Positions 1 through 12,829 of a DNA stretch of 64,000 nucleotides are shown one piece after another; the first letter of the stretch is position 1; each line of letters starts with the position of its first letter. A model generated the notes under the pieces. It was given only the letters and a program-made list of their open reading frames with translations, did no database searches and was not told the DNA's origin. The translations under genes were made by a program, and so were the position numbers. The DNA is from Agelaius tricolor (taxonomy: Eukaryota; Chordata; Aves; Passeriformes; Icteridae), in the NCBI GenBank assembly GCA_023055355.1, contig JALJCS010000001.1, positions 102,161,381 to 102,225,380 of the forward strand. Direction: 5' to 3'.

Positions 1-3000
1 GTCAGGAATATTACTGTCTCTAATATCTACATCAGTTGCAGAAAAGCAATAAAAAAGTCATCTCAAAGATCCTGGCATTAGTTTATTTGTGTCATAGCCT
101 TTAACTTTATGAAGCATTTTGTGTGGGTGGAATTTGACATGCCTGATGCAATTGTTCTCTTGATTCAGTGTAACTAGAGAAATAAATTTGAAACAAATGG
201 AAGTCAAGTAAAGAATGTAGGCAAATGTAAAAGGATACATTTTTCTTCCAGGAAGTTTTTACAGTAGAATTCTGAAAGATTTCATCTGGAACATGGATTC
301 TTCAAAAAGAGTAATTTGACACTGGGAGAAATCATGCATCACATACATTGCTGATGTCTGGCTCTCTTTCATTTGTCTTAGTTATAATTTTATGTTTATA
401 TGATGAGTATTTCCTGAAACTGTGCAGCGGAAGAAGTCAATGCTGAAACCATTTTTATTTCCCCACAAGGTGGTACTGTGGTACTGACTATACAGCTCTT
501 GTTTTGGCTGTAGTTGATTTATATTTGTACCTCCTTTTGCACATGTTTTAAAGACGGATTTTTGTTTGCAAAGAAGAAAGCTTCAGTGTTAAAATCAAAT
601 GTCATTGCACAATGTTCTTAAGACTCTTTTTTTAATGTGCCTTTTCCCAACTTTTTTCTCATTAAAAATAAATTTTACTGCGAGTTGTAATTGTCAGAAA
701 AATCTCCATTATTGTTCTTTAGATTTTTTCACCTTTTATTACATTAAAAAAATTACTTTGTTTCAGACTCCTCTGTTTTCTAACTAAACCAATAGCTATT
801 ATATGTTTGTTCAGAAATTAATCTTTTTTTGTCCCCCTTTAGTTACACGTAAGTAAAGAGGTACCTACAATTAATTACAGATGTAAAAAAAAATAAACAT
901 TAAGTATTTAGGAGAATGCAGTTTTTTTTCTCTCCTGAAAACAGACCTAATCACTGTCAAGTACAGGAACAACACATAGTAGTTTTAATCTAGCTCTGTG
1001 GCAGTATATGGGGTTCTTCCAGGAGGTTCTTGCAGAGGTCTGTAGGATCTATTGTGAGCAGCCCACTGTTGCATTTCATAACTTTTCTGTGGTCATGTCT
1101 ATGCTTCTATACTACTGTAGTTTGTAGTTTATAATTTATATTAGAAAGTGGAATAAGACTAGGGAACACCTGAGCCCTGGCCTGGGTCTGGGTGTCTGCA
1201 TGCTGCTAAATGGTCAGCATAGTCCTTGGCAGGGCTAAGGGCTCCCCAGACAGAGTTTATCAGGGTTTGGCTGTAGTCCGTACTTTGCATGGGAGAGAGT
1301 TCAGCTGTATTGATATAGTCCAGGGATTATTGGTCTCCAGAGCAGAGGACAGACCTTGGTCCATTGCATTCATCAGTATCAAGGTAGCCACTGGGATACA
1401 GTGAATAATCCTTATGCTCAAAGCTAAGGATGGACTCGGGTAGGTTTTTGCTCAATTTTAAGAAACGCAAACTGCTGTTTTTATGGCCCAGCCTTTCATC
1501 CATTGTGTTTCTCTGTGTGGCTGTTTCTATTCAGCCCCTGTGCAAGGACATACCATAGGCAGCGTGATAAAGCAGTTACCCTACAGATGCTGGTTGTACA
1601 AGTTATCAAGTGTCATGAACAATCTATACTTAAAAGCAGGAAGGAACATAAAAATGATCTCTAGTTATATGTATTAAAAAAATACATATGGAGACTCACA
1701 TTTAACTATTATTAAAAATGTTCAGTGGTCTATGCCTTATTTAGTGATATCTAAGAGCTTTCTAAGAATAAGTTATTTAGTTTTCTCTGCATATTCTATA
1801 TATTCTTCATGAGTGGAAGAAATTGGAGAGCTGAGTGCTGCTATTACCTTTCAATTCTTCCTTTCAAGCAGCATCCAAGTTCTTGTGCTCCTTTGAAGGT
1901 CAGGGAGAACAACGTAGATCAGAAAAGTGAGAGACCCCAAGCAAGTCCCAAATTAAGGGGGTGCAACTATGTGGCACCATACAACCTGTTTGGAGGCAGA
2001 GTGAATGCCTTGAATCCACAAACAGGACTTGTCAATGTTAACAGCTTGCTCTTCATGGCCTCTAGGTCAGAAGATAGAACTGATCCTGCTAGGGTGGAAA
2101 CACAGCAGGAGATACTCCTCTTTTTGGAAAATGTGGCTTTCCCACACTGAGACGAGGGTGTGGGAGACATGGATAAGGGGAGACAAGATAGGGACTAAAA
2201 GAACTGAAAGAACCTTGGTCTTCTGGCAAGTAGTGCTTGCAAAACAGATCTGTGGGATCTGTTACCAGCATTATGGTAATGTTATGGTGCCAGAGGTAAC
2301 ATGAGAGCAGGATAGGAAGAGGTATGCAAAGCACTTCTGCTCAGATATTCTGTACCTTTACAAATTGGCACCCTTTCTTTAGGCATCAGATCCCAAGCAA
2401 AGAATTTCTCTATGATTATATCTTCTCAAAGCATGAAGTTATGGTCTATTAAATGTCTGCACACCCTACTTGAAAAATGACCTATCAGCATTTTCAGCTT
2501 TTGGCTCTGCTTTTGAACAATCTCCATGTATTATTGTTGATAAAGGCTTCTTTCTTCCTACTATTTTCCCTTATCACAAAGAAGTTCCCTGAATTCTGGG
2601 ACTTTCCTGCAAATGAAAATGCTTAAAATAACACTTTCTGTGGGCTTTTTTTAGATTTTCAATTTTTTCTTGATGGAGATAATAATATTAGTTCTTCATG
2701 AGAGAAAAATATATCCAGTGCCCTGGAAAAAGTGTTCTGGACCTGGTAGCAATGTCTCAAATGTGCTTGAATGAGATCTAACAAGAATAAGCATGTGTAT
2801 TAGCCAGGCTCTTGAGACTGCAGGATGGGAAAAATACGCTCGAAGGAATCACACTGAAGTGGTTTGCCAGTAGTACATAGATAGGATTGCTGGTAGGGAT
2901 ATTTAATAACATGGGTATGGTTCTTGTTTCCAGGACTTAGAGTTCATAAAGAACAGGTGAAAAGAGATTAAATGCTTCTCCGACATCATTTTTCTATGTC

Positions 3001-4601
3001 AGAATTTGCTGTCAGTGCCACAAGTCATCTTTTCAGGGGGAAAAGTGAGCTACATAGCTAGGAGCAGGAAAGGGAGGCATGCCTATGCCCTATAATCTGA
3101 GAATCTTGTTTCCCATGACACTAGATCCCAGTAACAGTATTTCTTTGTTACAGAAATTCACTTCAGAGATTGAATCAAAGCCATACATAACAATTCTAAG
3201 AATCCTACTTCTGAAAGCAGAGGAATATCGCACAAAGAGTAGCAGATGTTGAAAATATTTGCCCTCTGGCTTCCAGTTTTGGTTTCTATTCCTAAATGGT
3301 CCGTTTCTGAAGCCTAAGAAAACTATTAAGTTGGACTCACACCTGCACAAGCCAGACTCAACTCACATGCACTCTGAAACATCTGCAGACTCTGATGTAA
3401 AGCAACCAGGAACCCCATGTTTTATGAGCTATTTTGGGCTTTAGAGAACCTCTACTAAAGTACAGCTTTCATATTATGGAAAGAAATTGAAGGGTTGCCA
3501 ATTGGAGATGACCATGAAGGGGACAGCAGGATCCAGATGAAAAGAAATCTTTTAATAATGTACTTAAGAGGGAATAGATCCAATAAAATGACCTTTGGAA
3601 AGTTTCTTATTCTCCTGTAATTTGTCAGTTGCTTTAGCCAAGTCTACAGGATGCTCCAGGGTGAAGTAACTGACCTTCAAAGCTTGGGAGTCCTTGTACT
3701 TTCCTCTTCTGTTTTTATCATTTTTTGGAAGAATTCAAACATTTATCTAGTCACCCACTGAAGAATGGATTCTGGTTTATCTAATAAAGGATAGAAATTG
3801 CTGGTCTGTTCTATCTGGAAATGGAAATGACCTCAGATAAAAGCCTTTCTTTATTAAGGAGCCAGAGACATTTTAGATCTCATTTGGCCTTCATGCCCTA
3901 CTCATTCCTTGTTGTTTTATCTAGTGGTGCTTTGCTGATACAGTTATTATCCATCTCAGCTACTCTAAACATATAATATTAATTCTGCATTGTCTTTCTA
4001 CCTCCAGCCCTTTTTAACAGTTAGCTCTTTAAAACCCTATAAGGCTAATTACCCTATGATCACTCCGTGTGTCTCACCTGAGCAGGCATCCTCTGGTTCC
4101 CTCTAAATCCACTTGCTCCATTTATTCCCTTGCCTTCTTTTTTGTTCTTGTTGCTCTTTAGAATTTGGATCCTTTTTCCAATATCAGGAAAACATTTTTG
4201 TCCTCATCTTCTGAGTATTTTTTCCTATTCTTCAGGAAGCACAATAATCTCAGAAAGAGGTGAATAGACATGGAATTGAATTGCTCCTGTGAGGTGGGTT
4301 CAAGACCTAGGTTGAAATATTTCAGTGAATGTCCATTTTGACATTACAGACTGTTTTCAGCATCATATAAAATGGTTGTCCTAGATTATTCTAATGATTA
4401 TAATCACTGGTTTTAAAATCTGTGGGTTTTTCTTTAAAGACTCAACTCACCACTTCAAACAGTTTTCTCTTTCTCTCTTCATTAGTAATCCCCTCACATG
4501 CTCTTTGTTACAGTGTTGTTTCATCTCATGTTTGTTTGTCCTAACTAATTTAGATATTAAGTCCTTGGTGACTGACAATGTGTCTATCTATGCAAAGCAC
4601 A

Positions 4602-4640
4602 CTTAAATAAATAAATTTAATAATAATTAATAATAAATAT
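4602..4640. repeat. A/T-only low-complexity tract (AAT/AATA units)
   Basis: Imperfect run of TAAA, TAAT and AATA units. It is a short degenerate microsatellite with no sign that it is the tail of a mobile element. Confidence 0.7.
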
Positions 4641-5028
4641 GCCAGCTGAAAGCTGTGCATCTGAGCTAGCAAGGACGACACTGACATTGATGAATTTGTT
4701 TTCAGGAACAATGCTTGCTGTTCCCCTGCCTTGGCTCTTCAGGCAGAGCTGTTAATGGCTGTTGTGCTCTGATGGCTTCCAGGTCCCCCTCTTACTGTCC
4801 TCCCCACCAGAGAGTCACTCTGCCTTGCCCCTCATCACTGCACAATTTGAAATCCAACCTTTGGAGCTAACACTCTCTTAAAGGTGATTGAAAAACAAGA
4901 GGAAAGCGTGGAATCTGTTTTGGGGGAGATGATCCTTGAAAATTTCCCAAATCCCTGTGCACAACTAGTTCCAGTATTTCTCTTACTGACAGCAAAATTT
5001 TTGCATCCTTGTTCTCTGTGTGGAAAGT

Positions 5029-5064
5029 CTTTTTTTTCTCTTTCTCTCTCTTTCCCCCTTCCCC
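5029..5064. repeat. 36-nt pure pyrimidine tract
   Basis: Only C and T occur over this stretch: a T8 run, then CTC/TTTC units, then C-rich TTCCCC. A purine lies on either side. It ends in CCAG, so it resembles a splice-acceptor tract, but no coding frame follows. Simple-sequence origin is the plainer reading. Confidence 0.65.
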
Positions 5065-5813
5065 AGTTTCTTATGTGTGAAAGGTTTGCAAAGCAAGTTA
5101 GCACTTTTGTGAAACAGGCTCTGTAAACCCTCAGACAGAATCATTAAAACTGGCAGGAACGAATTCTTGTGGTGTGTGCTAACAGTGTCTAAGCTCAAAC
5201 ATGATTTAATCTGTTATTCCTGGTGGGCACTACCTTGTAGGAAAATAATATCATTACAGATACAATCTTTCAGCTAGTAATAAACCTCAGGAGTGGTCTG
5301 GTGGAGAAGGGGGACAAGTGAGTTTTTCCTAAGCAGAAGTAAACTGGGGAAAATGTGTCCTTCGTGTGTCTGCCTGAGAAATTGTAAATTCTGATAGAAG
5401 CAAGATATTCACAGTATATATTGCCATTTTATTTCATTGGAAATGCAAGAGATTATTTGCATGTACTTTCTCTGGTCCATTCCAGAACTCTAACTGCAAT
5501 AAACCAGGAAAAGAGTAGCTGAATAATAAGTAGCAAGGAAGAAGAATTAGAGTAATTTCTATGATTATTAATCCATCTGAAGATGACAATTTTTGTCAGA
5601 CATGGCAACATCTAGAATGAGTTCACTGTGGTAGCAGTTTTACTGTCATTAAAATCCTGAAGTATTTACTGCCACAAATAACATTTGTTCTCCCAGTTCA
5701 CCCCTGGGGAGAAGGGGTTAATGTTCATGAGCTTTGTTTTTTGTAGAATCTTAATTTTTTTTAGGTAAGTATAAAACACACTTTGGAGGAAGTTGTGGGA
5801 TGCTTGGTGGAAT

Positions 5814-6200
5814 TCAGGAGCTGCAAACTAGACCACAAAGCAGTTCTTTTTCAGGCAAATAACTTTTCTTTTTACTCTGTAAGGCTTCATTGTGACAGAA
5901 CTTTGTGAGGTCCCAGGAGTACTTTGAATATAAACACTGCAATCTTGAGCTTAATTCAATATTTTGTGGAGTCAGTGGAGAAAGTAATATAATTTGTTCA
6001 CTGTAATCAGCTAGTAGGTATCTCTGAAGGTCTGATAACTTCATGTTCAAATAAAATGCACTGGTACAATCCAGATGGGAGTTGATGATGGCATATATAA
6101 CTAATCTGGACTTGCTTAGGATGGAGTTTTTAAACCAATCAGAGATAAAAGAAAGCATTATCGATGGATATGGCTCCTTGGGAGCTTGGTGTAAGTGAGA
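5814..6200 (-). mobile_element. Decayed LINE reverse-transcriptase tail (L2/Rex-like clade)
   Basis: On the minus strand a 114-codon open frame (6158 to 5814) carries, at about residues 20-46, the pattern I-Y-A-I-I-x-S-H-L-D-C, then F-Y-L, then S-D-L-Q-R. This parallels the I-H-A-F-x-x-S-R-L-D-Y-C-N-A-L-Y-L-G-L-P-L-x-x-L-Q-R segment that follows the reverse-transcriptase core in L2-, CR1- and Rex-type LINEs. Around residues 71-80, R-L-Q-C-L-Y-S-K fits the R-I-x-F-K-x-L-x-L segment further on. The DNA (cccatctggattgtaccag, reverse strand) follows the LINE codons better than the protein does. The usual LDYCN is changed to LDCTS and the ends are lost, so it is not functional. This is a weak but repeated match made by eye; the exact LINE clade is uncertain. 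Confidence 0.45.
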
Positions 6201-7479
6201 AATCCAAACCTAAATGAAATACTGTGGGCATGCAGTGTCAAAGGAAGGTTATTGCATTGTAACTAAAACTTTTTGAAGTCTGCTGCAGAGCCTCCAACAT
6301 AATCATCTATGTCTCACAGCCTTAGGTTGTCCAGTCACTTTTCAAACACAAGTTATTTTTGGCTTCTGGGGTTGAGAGGCCCGTGTATTTGCCTTCCCCC
6401 ATTCCCCAGTATTTCCCACAACAACAGCAGAGGTATGGCTACTTGTGGCACCTTTTCCACTTTTCAGTGGTGTGTGATCCATTAGCAGTTTGGGGTTGCT
6501 GTCAGTGGGCTCAGCCACCACGGAGGTGCAGCCATGATTTGAGCAAGAGTGATGGATAGTGAAGGCTGCACGGTGCTGTGTGTCACTGCTGGATTATTGC
6601 CTGTATTGGCTGGCCCAATCATTTCATGGCTGCACAAAGATGCTAACAAAGTCTTGAGAGAGAATTATTTCCTGCAGAGCCCTGTCTTTTAAGAATTCTG
6701 TTGAAGGATAAGCATTTTCCTCCTTGGTACTTGTTAGGTGCTTCTAACTCTGAATAAGCAATGTTTTAGCCTGTTCCTCATGACTTTTTCTTCTAATCAG
6801 GACAGCAATACCTGTCAGATCTTTTAGCAGGCTAAATTTGCAGTTTATCCCAGGTTCTCATATGCACTGTATTGAGGATCCCCTGAGCTTTATGTGAAGC
6901 AGAGAAATGCTATGTAATGGTCTTCTAATTTTTTGTTCCTTTTGACAGCTAAATACTGAGTCATTGTGAATAAGACTCATCTGCCCAAGCACAGCTGTCT
7001 GTAACTGAGCTAATTGTCTTTCTTCATTAATTACTGAAGAAAACTAGGCACTTCTGGGATGCAATTTGTTTCGTACCAGAGGAGACACCTCAAAAAATAC
7101 AAGAGGTCTTATGACTTGCTAGTTTCAAAAATTGTGACCTAATTAGATCACTATAATTAGTTCGGGCCATGGGAAAGACTGTTAAGGCTTAGGGAACAAC
7201 AGATAACAATTTATAGCTTTACTTGTTAAGAGGAATCCTGGTAATCAATATTTCCATGTTTTCAAATGCTTTACAGGAATTGTATTTCTCATAATTTCTG
7301 TCCTTTTTTTCTCTAGAAAAAAGCAGCGACAGGATTCCTTTTTTTCCAATTCAAATGTAACTTCCATCCATATTTTGAAAAAGCAATTCTACCCATGGAT
7401 CCCGCAGAATGAATGAGCTGAAACTGAAAGGTGTGTGTGACTCAGACAAATGCAATGGGCTCAAGACAGGACTAACTGG
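6201..7479. other. Gene-free unique DNA
   Basis: No gene, RNA or transposon recognised. The only open frame of note, 66 codons near 6359 on the plus strand, has no family features. Confidence 0.65.
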
Positions 7480-7552
7480 ATGCTATTTTATCAGTAATAC
7501 AGGAAGTCAGAATAAATGATTTGGTAGTCCCTTCTAGCCTTAAAATCTATTA
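7480..7552 (+). mobile_element. Ancient CR1 3-prime end
   Basis: The sequence aggaagtcagaataaatgat is followed by ggtagtcccttctagcctta and AAATCTAT. This fits the tail of the old sauropsid CR1 type common in turtles and crocodiles (GGAGGTCAGACTAGATGAT ... GGTCCCTTCTGGCCTTAAAATCTATGAA). Only about 70 bases remain. The copy is strongly diverged, so it should predate the bird radiation. Confidence 0.6.
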
Positions 7553-10360
7553 AAAAACCTGAACAAGTTCAGTAAAAATATAATCGTGTTTTACAGAAAT
7601 TACTTTAAAACCCCAAAGAATTAATAGTCACTAATAGTCTTTTTATGATGTTTTCACTATATATTTCTAGTGCAAGAAATCCTATAGAGAGGGTTTTTTC
7701 TTTTCAAATTGATGATGTGATGGGGAAAAAAAAAGTCCTCATTTGAATTGTCAGCCCTGGCATAGCAAAAAAGCTTGTTTCCTAGTGTGGATGCCTCTTA
7801 CACATTTGCAAGTAGGAAGAACAGTAATTTAGAAATGAGAGGGGGATCTCATTTTGCCATGAATTTTCAAAGCATCACTCTGTGTATCATTTAGACAACC
7901 TTTGGCTCTGACTGCTGAGTACAAATGCATCAGCCAGTGTGTGTGGGCAGTGCGAGCCTTTCAATTTTCCTACTGTATAATAATAAAAAAACAAATGGTG
8001 GTGAAGCCAGCATTTAGGTCTAGAGAAAGAAGCTGTGATAATGCCATGAATCCTTGCACTCAGGGATCAACAATGATGGCATACAAAGCAGGCATAATGA
8101 CAGGCAGATTTTTGCTTATCGGGTGTTGATCTGAGCCACAGGCACATTTATCCAATCTTATTTTTATCTTGCAGCTCCTGTACCCTGACTAATACCTTTA
8201 AGAAAAAGAGTGGTTCTTTAAAACATGGTAACTCAAGCCTATAGGAATTAAACACATTTGAAAACAAGTTAATTCTTTTGGGTTAATATCACAGATTTCT
8301 GGCCTTTCTTCCTTCCTCTTATTCCCCTCAGCTATATCTGTTTTATTTTTTAATGTAATATATTGTACTGCAGAGGCTGTAGTTTCAATTCATGCTAGTG
8401 AGAAAGAATAGAAATCCAGAGCTGTTGCACTACTGTGTGCCTTCTGGGGATCCCTGTAGCAAATGTGTCTGGCGAACTTCCCTTCATTATTGCTGATAAG
8501 AGACATGAATAAACATCCCATAATATAAATACCTACTCTGCACACACAAACAAGTTTTTAATGACAAAACCTATGTTTTTTATTGCTTTTATTAGCACTA
8601 CTGCACAGAGACAGGACTAAGATTTGCTCTTACAAATTTTATTTGTGGTGAGACATGGGTATTTAAAGAAGATCAAGTGTGGAAAGAGAAGATGATTTCA
8701 GTAATTTTTAATAATCAGACCATTGCATTCAGGTTTACAGGCTGGTTGTAGATAATATGATGGTCCAAATTAAGAGGATTAGGAATGAGAACTGTCAGAA
8801 ACACAGTAATAAATAGGGAAAGAGTCAAGCTTCTAATCCCATTACCGTATTCACAGATAAAAAATAGTCAATTCAGTGGTACATAAACATAGACATGTTG
8901 ACTCTAGAGAAACTTGGCAAGGCCAATCACATGAGGAGAATAATAATTCTGATGGCATAAACCCTGCATGGTAAATTGGCTCAAGGAAGATTTTCTTAAC
9001 TGCTCAAGACTCAGAAAAAATTTTCTGTCCAAAGGGCTTAAAGGGTAAGGCATTATTTTTAGGTCTATATGACTTGAACTATGGAAACTCTAAATTCTAG
9101 AAAAATTTTTCAAAATATGCTGATGATGATGCTTAGTGATGTGAAGAGAAATGTGATAGTGCTGGTAATGATACTGTTGTATAATCTTTTCCTCTGGGTT
9201 AAAGGGCCCAGAACTTGAATCAAAAGTGTGGGTATGCCATAGCAATGCCCACAGTACCTTCCCAGCCCTGCTAGGCTTGGAATTCTATCAATATTCCTGT
9301 GACATTTGGATCCAAAATGGAGTACAAATTATATGAGGGCTGAAGACTGTTTATTGTTGCTGGAGTAGTAAGACACAAATTAATAAAGAAAGCAGCAGCA
9401 ACAAAATGCTGCCGGTCACAATTTGTGATATAAAATTAAAGTAGACAGCCTGGAGGAGCTAGTGACAATAAGTAAATAACATTTACAAATATGCTGGAGG
9501 AAAAAAAAAAGAAAAAAAAGCAAAAGCAAGAGAAGCAGTCAGTCTCTTGATAGATGACAAGGGTAATAAAAAGCAGAGGGATGAGGCTTTGCACAATTCT
9601 CTTATCTTTCTGTCCTTGTTCTCACTCATGCATCCTAAACTGGAAATGTGATCCTCTCATGTCTAATGAGAAGGGACATATAGTATAAGGGAAATAAGAA
9701 AAGCAGACATGTTCCAGTGCCTTCACTGCTGCTTGTGTGAGCTTATCACCATCCGGGAAACACAGAATCTGCAACCCTCTAGCAAACCTCAGCCCAAATG
9801 CCTGGCAAGGCTTACAGCTCTGCAAGAAAATCCTGCCTTTTCTGCTGGGTCTTCACATCTGGCCTCACCATCTTCCCACAGCACCTGCATCCTGGTGTAA
9901 GTGACCACATCACAGCCCTGTGTGGGTACTCCATGCTGGACAGATTAGAAGGCAGCAGCTCTCAAGCTTATTTCTGCCTCTGTTCAAGTTCCTCACTGAA
10001 GGTTTCATCTGCCTTTCTCATGCCATGTGCCCCTGCACTACCAGTTGTCTAAAACTCTTCCACATTTGCTGGAGATGTGCATTACACAGAAAAGATATGA
10101 TACACTTGAGTTATTTTTCCAACTTCCCAGATTCCCCCTGAGGGTAGGTAAGACTTTCAGGGGAACACACTACCAAAACAGTGCTCCAGTCTTTGTGTTT
10201 CCCTCCTGAGGTCTCTTTGGGTGCCATCAGCCACCTACTCCAGCAGGCTCTTCCAGGATTCCCATAACAATATTGCCACAAAGCCTTCTCGACCAGTCTG
10301 TCTTTGCCTCTTACTTTCCCAGCAGCTCTCCATTACTGCTTTTCCAGGACTCACATATTT
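7553..10360. other. Gene-free unique DNA, becoming less AT-rich after 9.7 kb
   Basis: No gene or transposon is recognised. A purine-rich A/G tract with long A runs lies at about 9499-9536. From about 9700 the sequence is less AT-rich and carries several overlapping short open frames (60-87 codons), which reflect fewer stop codons at that composition and not coding constraint. Confidence 0.65.
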
Positions 10361-10450
10361 CTCAGTGACATTCCTCTCTCCTCCCTCCCCCTTTCCTCCT
10401 AAACATCCCTTTCCCCCTGTTTTTCCCAGCAGCAGCCTCTGTCTCCCTGT
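10361..10450. repeat. Pyrimidine-rich (C/T) low-complexity stretch
   Basis: Dominated by CTCC, CCTTTCC and CCCCTG strings on the plus strand, with very few purines until the CAGCAGCAG at its end. It has no repeat unit of fixed length. Such asymmetric strands can form triplex DNA, but nothing here shows that they do. Confidence 0.55.
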
Positions 10451-10933
10451 CAGCTTGGTGCCTCTGCCTGAATTCCGTTGTTAGCAGAAGTTCCTGGCGT
10501 AACATACAATTACATGGCTATGGATTATGGAGCTCTATTTAGTATTCAAATCCTTGCTTTTCTCAAGTGGCAGAATATATTAAACTCAAAGTTTTGCCTT
10601 CTGTGGAAGTTTAACAGTGGAGGCAGGCCCAGTTTAAGTTTCCACTGTGTGTGGAAAGGAAACTGGAAAGATTTATGGGAGGAAGGTAACGAGAGCTTGA
10701 CAAATAGGAGAATTATCCCATAGAGGATGGCTGTGCTCCTCAAACTGCCTTTCCTTTGAGCTGGAGCAGCACTGGCCTCCAGGGTTGTTCAAAAGGGGTC
10801 TGTCTGCAGACCCACAGTGCTGCAAGAGTGTGACAAATGCAGCCAGAAATGTGCTGGCAGCTGGAACCTCCCTGGGCCTGTAAGCTGCTTCTAGACAGAG
10901 AAGAGTGAGATTGAAGGGCAAAGGAAATAATGG

Positions 10934-10980
10934 AAATAATAAATTAATAAATAATAAATAATAAATAAATAATGAATAAA
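10934..10980. repeat. Interrupted (AAT)n/(AATA)n microsatellite
   Basis: About 47 bases of AATAAT and AATA units broken only by a G near the end. It sits just before the GC-rich patch at 10990, giving a sharp change in composition. Confidence 0.85.
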
Positions 10981-10989
10981 CTTCAGGTG

Positions 10990-11450
10990 AAGAAGGTGCC
11001 CAGGCTCTCTGGACACTGAATGCTGGGAACAGATGAAGCCCAGGGAAGCTGTCCCATCTCCAGGAAAGGGGCCAGTCAGTGTCTAGGCTTGTTGGGCTGA
11101 CTCAGATGGGACCTGGTGCCCTTAGGGGTCAGGAGGCAGCAGATCTGGTGTCCTGCTGCCTTCAGGGAGAGTCCCCAGGAGCCTTTGGAAGGGAAGGTGT
11201 GCAGAGCTGCCTGCAGCTCAGCCAGCAGACGCACTGTGTGTCCCTCACCAGCTGGCATCGGCCCAGCAGGGCTAATGCAGCAAATGAATTCAGTGCAGGT
11301 TGCCAGTGCTGTGGCCTGGGTTAGCCCTAGGAGGCTGCTCAGACAGGAATTTAGGGGAGCAGCGGGTGACCCTGGCAGCTGGCTGTTCATGCCTCTGTGG
11401 TCTGGTGCTCCATAGCCTCCGTCACCTTCACTCAGTGCAAAGCTTGGAAT
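10990..11450. other. GC-rich patch without CpG enrichment
   Basis: About 460 bases clearly richer in G and C than the flanks, full of CAGC, CTGCC and CCAGG strings and with only a few CpG. Open frames of up to 130 codons (minus strand, 11468-11076) exist on both strands, as expected when stop codons are rare. I see no domain, no splice-bounded exon and no transposon. It is not a CpG island. It may be an old exon, a decayed repeat or a biased-gene-conversion patch. Confidence 0.5.
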
Positions 11451-12746
11451 AATCAGCAGGTGTAACATAGCAAGGTAGATTAACTAATGCAAAGTGCTTT
11501 TTCATCCCTGATGCAATTACGAGCTATCCCTCATTCTTCATTCAAATAAATACATTAAATTTTGTTGCACTAATATGCAATACTTAGAGTGTATGAAAGC
11601 TCTGGTTTGACCTTGTATTCATGTTCCTTAATCATTTGTTTAGAACATGTATCATATATGCACTGCTTCTGTCTGCAGAAAAAAATAAATGTAGAGAAAG
11701 AATTGTAGAGAAATGCAGTGAAGAATTAAAAAAAATAAATTCCCACAGCAATGCTGCTGAGCTGGACTGAGAGGACACACTATACATAAAAACCCTTCCT
11801 GAAGAAAAGCATGTCATTTGCAGTATGCTACATGCTAAAGCTAGTCCCTCTCTTGGAATCATAAATTTTTGATCTCATGATTTCTGTGTGTATAACATTT
11901 TCAGAATTTGTGCTGTGATAGCAGTCTTTTCCATTAATTTGCCATCTAGTTGCAAAAACAAAGCACTGCTTTTGTTTTATTAGTTTACCTTTTATTTACT
12001 GCATTCCTACTTTACCAGAGGTGTGTTAAATTATTAACAGGTTATGTCCATGTTCACAGAAAACCTAAATTGAATCCAGTACAATGAGGACTTATTAAAA
12101 GACTGGCTAACAGATTTGCTTGGCCCACAAAACTGCACTGTGGTTTCAAATATTCTTTTTCCAATTAAAGCTATTTATTTATTTTGATTTCTACCAGTCA
12201 TGGTGAATTCTTGACAGTGGTATTTTTTTCCACAGAAATGCTCTGTATTTTTGCAGGAGTAAAACTGCATGTTTAATTGGTTATTTTAACACCTTGAGTG
12301 CAATATCTCCGTGCTTTAATAGACCTATAATTTAGGTCCACTATTTTCTATGGCACGAACATTGGCAGACTTCTCAAGTGTCTTGCTTCTCATTGCTGTC
12401 TCTGATTTCACATTAAAATCCCTCTTTGTCCCTTTTAGTCCCTGATGATGATCCTTATTAACCAAAAGGATTTCTAGAGCGAAAAACTTTCCAGGTTAGA
12501 AATGGGCATGTTACAAAAATGTGGTTTTGTTAAAACTTAAAGTAACTATCAGGATAAAAAACCAAAACCTTGTCATTGTGCACTGGGGTGCACGAATATA
12601 AGTATGACATAAGTTTAGATTTTTTTTCTTAGTATTTTTTCAGCACAATGGATGAAGTGCTAGGCAGAATCAATAAGTTTTGCTCCACTAAAAGACAGAA
12701 ATCTGCAGTATCCTTCTTTCCTAGCAATCAACTGAGCCTCCATTTC
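11451..12746. other. Gene-free AT-rich DNA
   Basis: Nothing recognised. Composition returns abruptly to AT-rich after the preceding patch. Confidence 0.65.
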
Positions 12747-12829
12747 AGCAGGTCAGGTCTCCATGGTTATTGTCAGCATGACCAGCAGGTCAGGTCTCCA
12801 TGATTATTGTCAACATGACAAGCAGGTCA
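12747..12829. repeat. 37-bp minisatellite, about 2.2 copies
   Basis: The unit begins AGCAGGTCAGGTCTCCATG and continues to GTCAGCATGAC. It starts at 12747, again at 12784, and a partial third copy starts at 12821. The two full copies differ at only a few positions (for example GGTTATT versus GATTATT), so the duplication is recent compared with the surrounding debris. Copy number may vary between individuals. Confidence 0.9.

Larger units (their letters stand above)
1..5813. other. Gene-free AT-rich unique DNA
   Basis: No gene or recognisable transposon was seen here. Open frames in all six frames are short (113 codons at most) and their translations show no family signature. Two low-complexity tracts are listed separately. 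The sequence has the texture of ordinary avian intergenic or intronic DNA: many A and T runs, few CpG, and scattered AATAAA strings that occur by chance at this composition. Confidence 0.7.

Noticed and set aside
1809..2150. 113-codon plus-strand frame as a possible gene
   Set aside because: Overlaps long frames on the other strand and in another plus frame; no recognisable motif.
4602..4640. AATAAA strings as polyadenylation signals
   Set aside because: They lie in a low-complexity A/T run, and AATAAA is common throughout the window; no upstream gene.
5750..5775. TTTTTTTTAGGTAAGTAT, an acceptor-like tract joined directly to a donor-like string
   Set aside because: Acceptor and donor overlap without an exon between them; chance in T-rich DNA.
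11076..11468. 130-codon minus-strand frame in the GC-rich patch
   Set aside because: Frames are also open on the opposite strand over the same bases, which points to scarce stops at high GC and not to selection on one frame.
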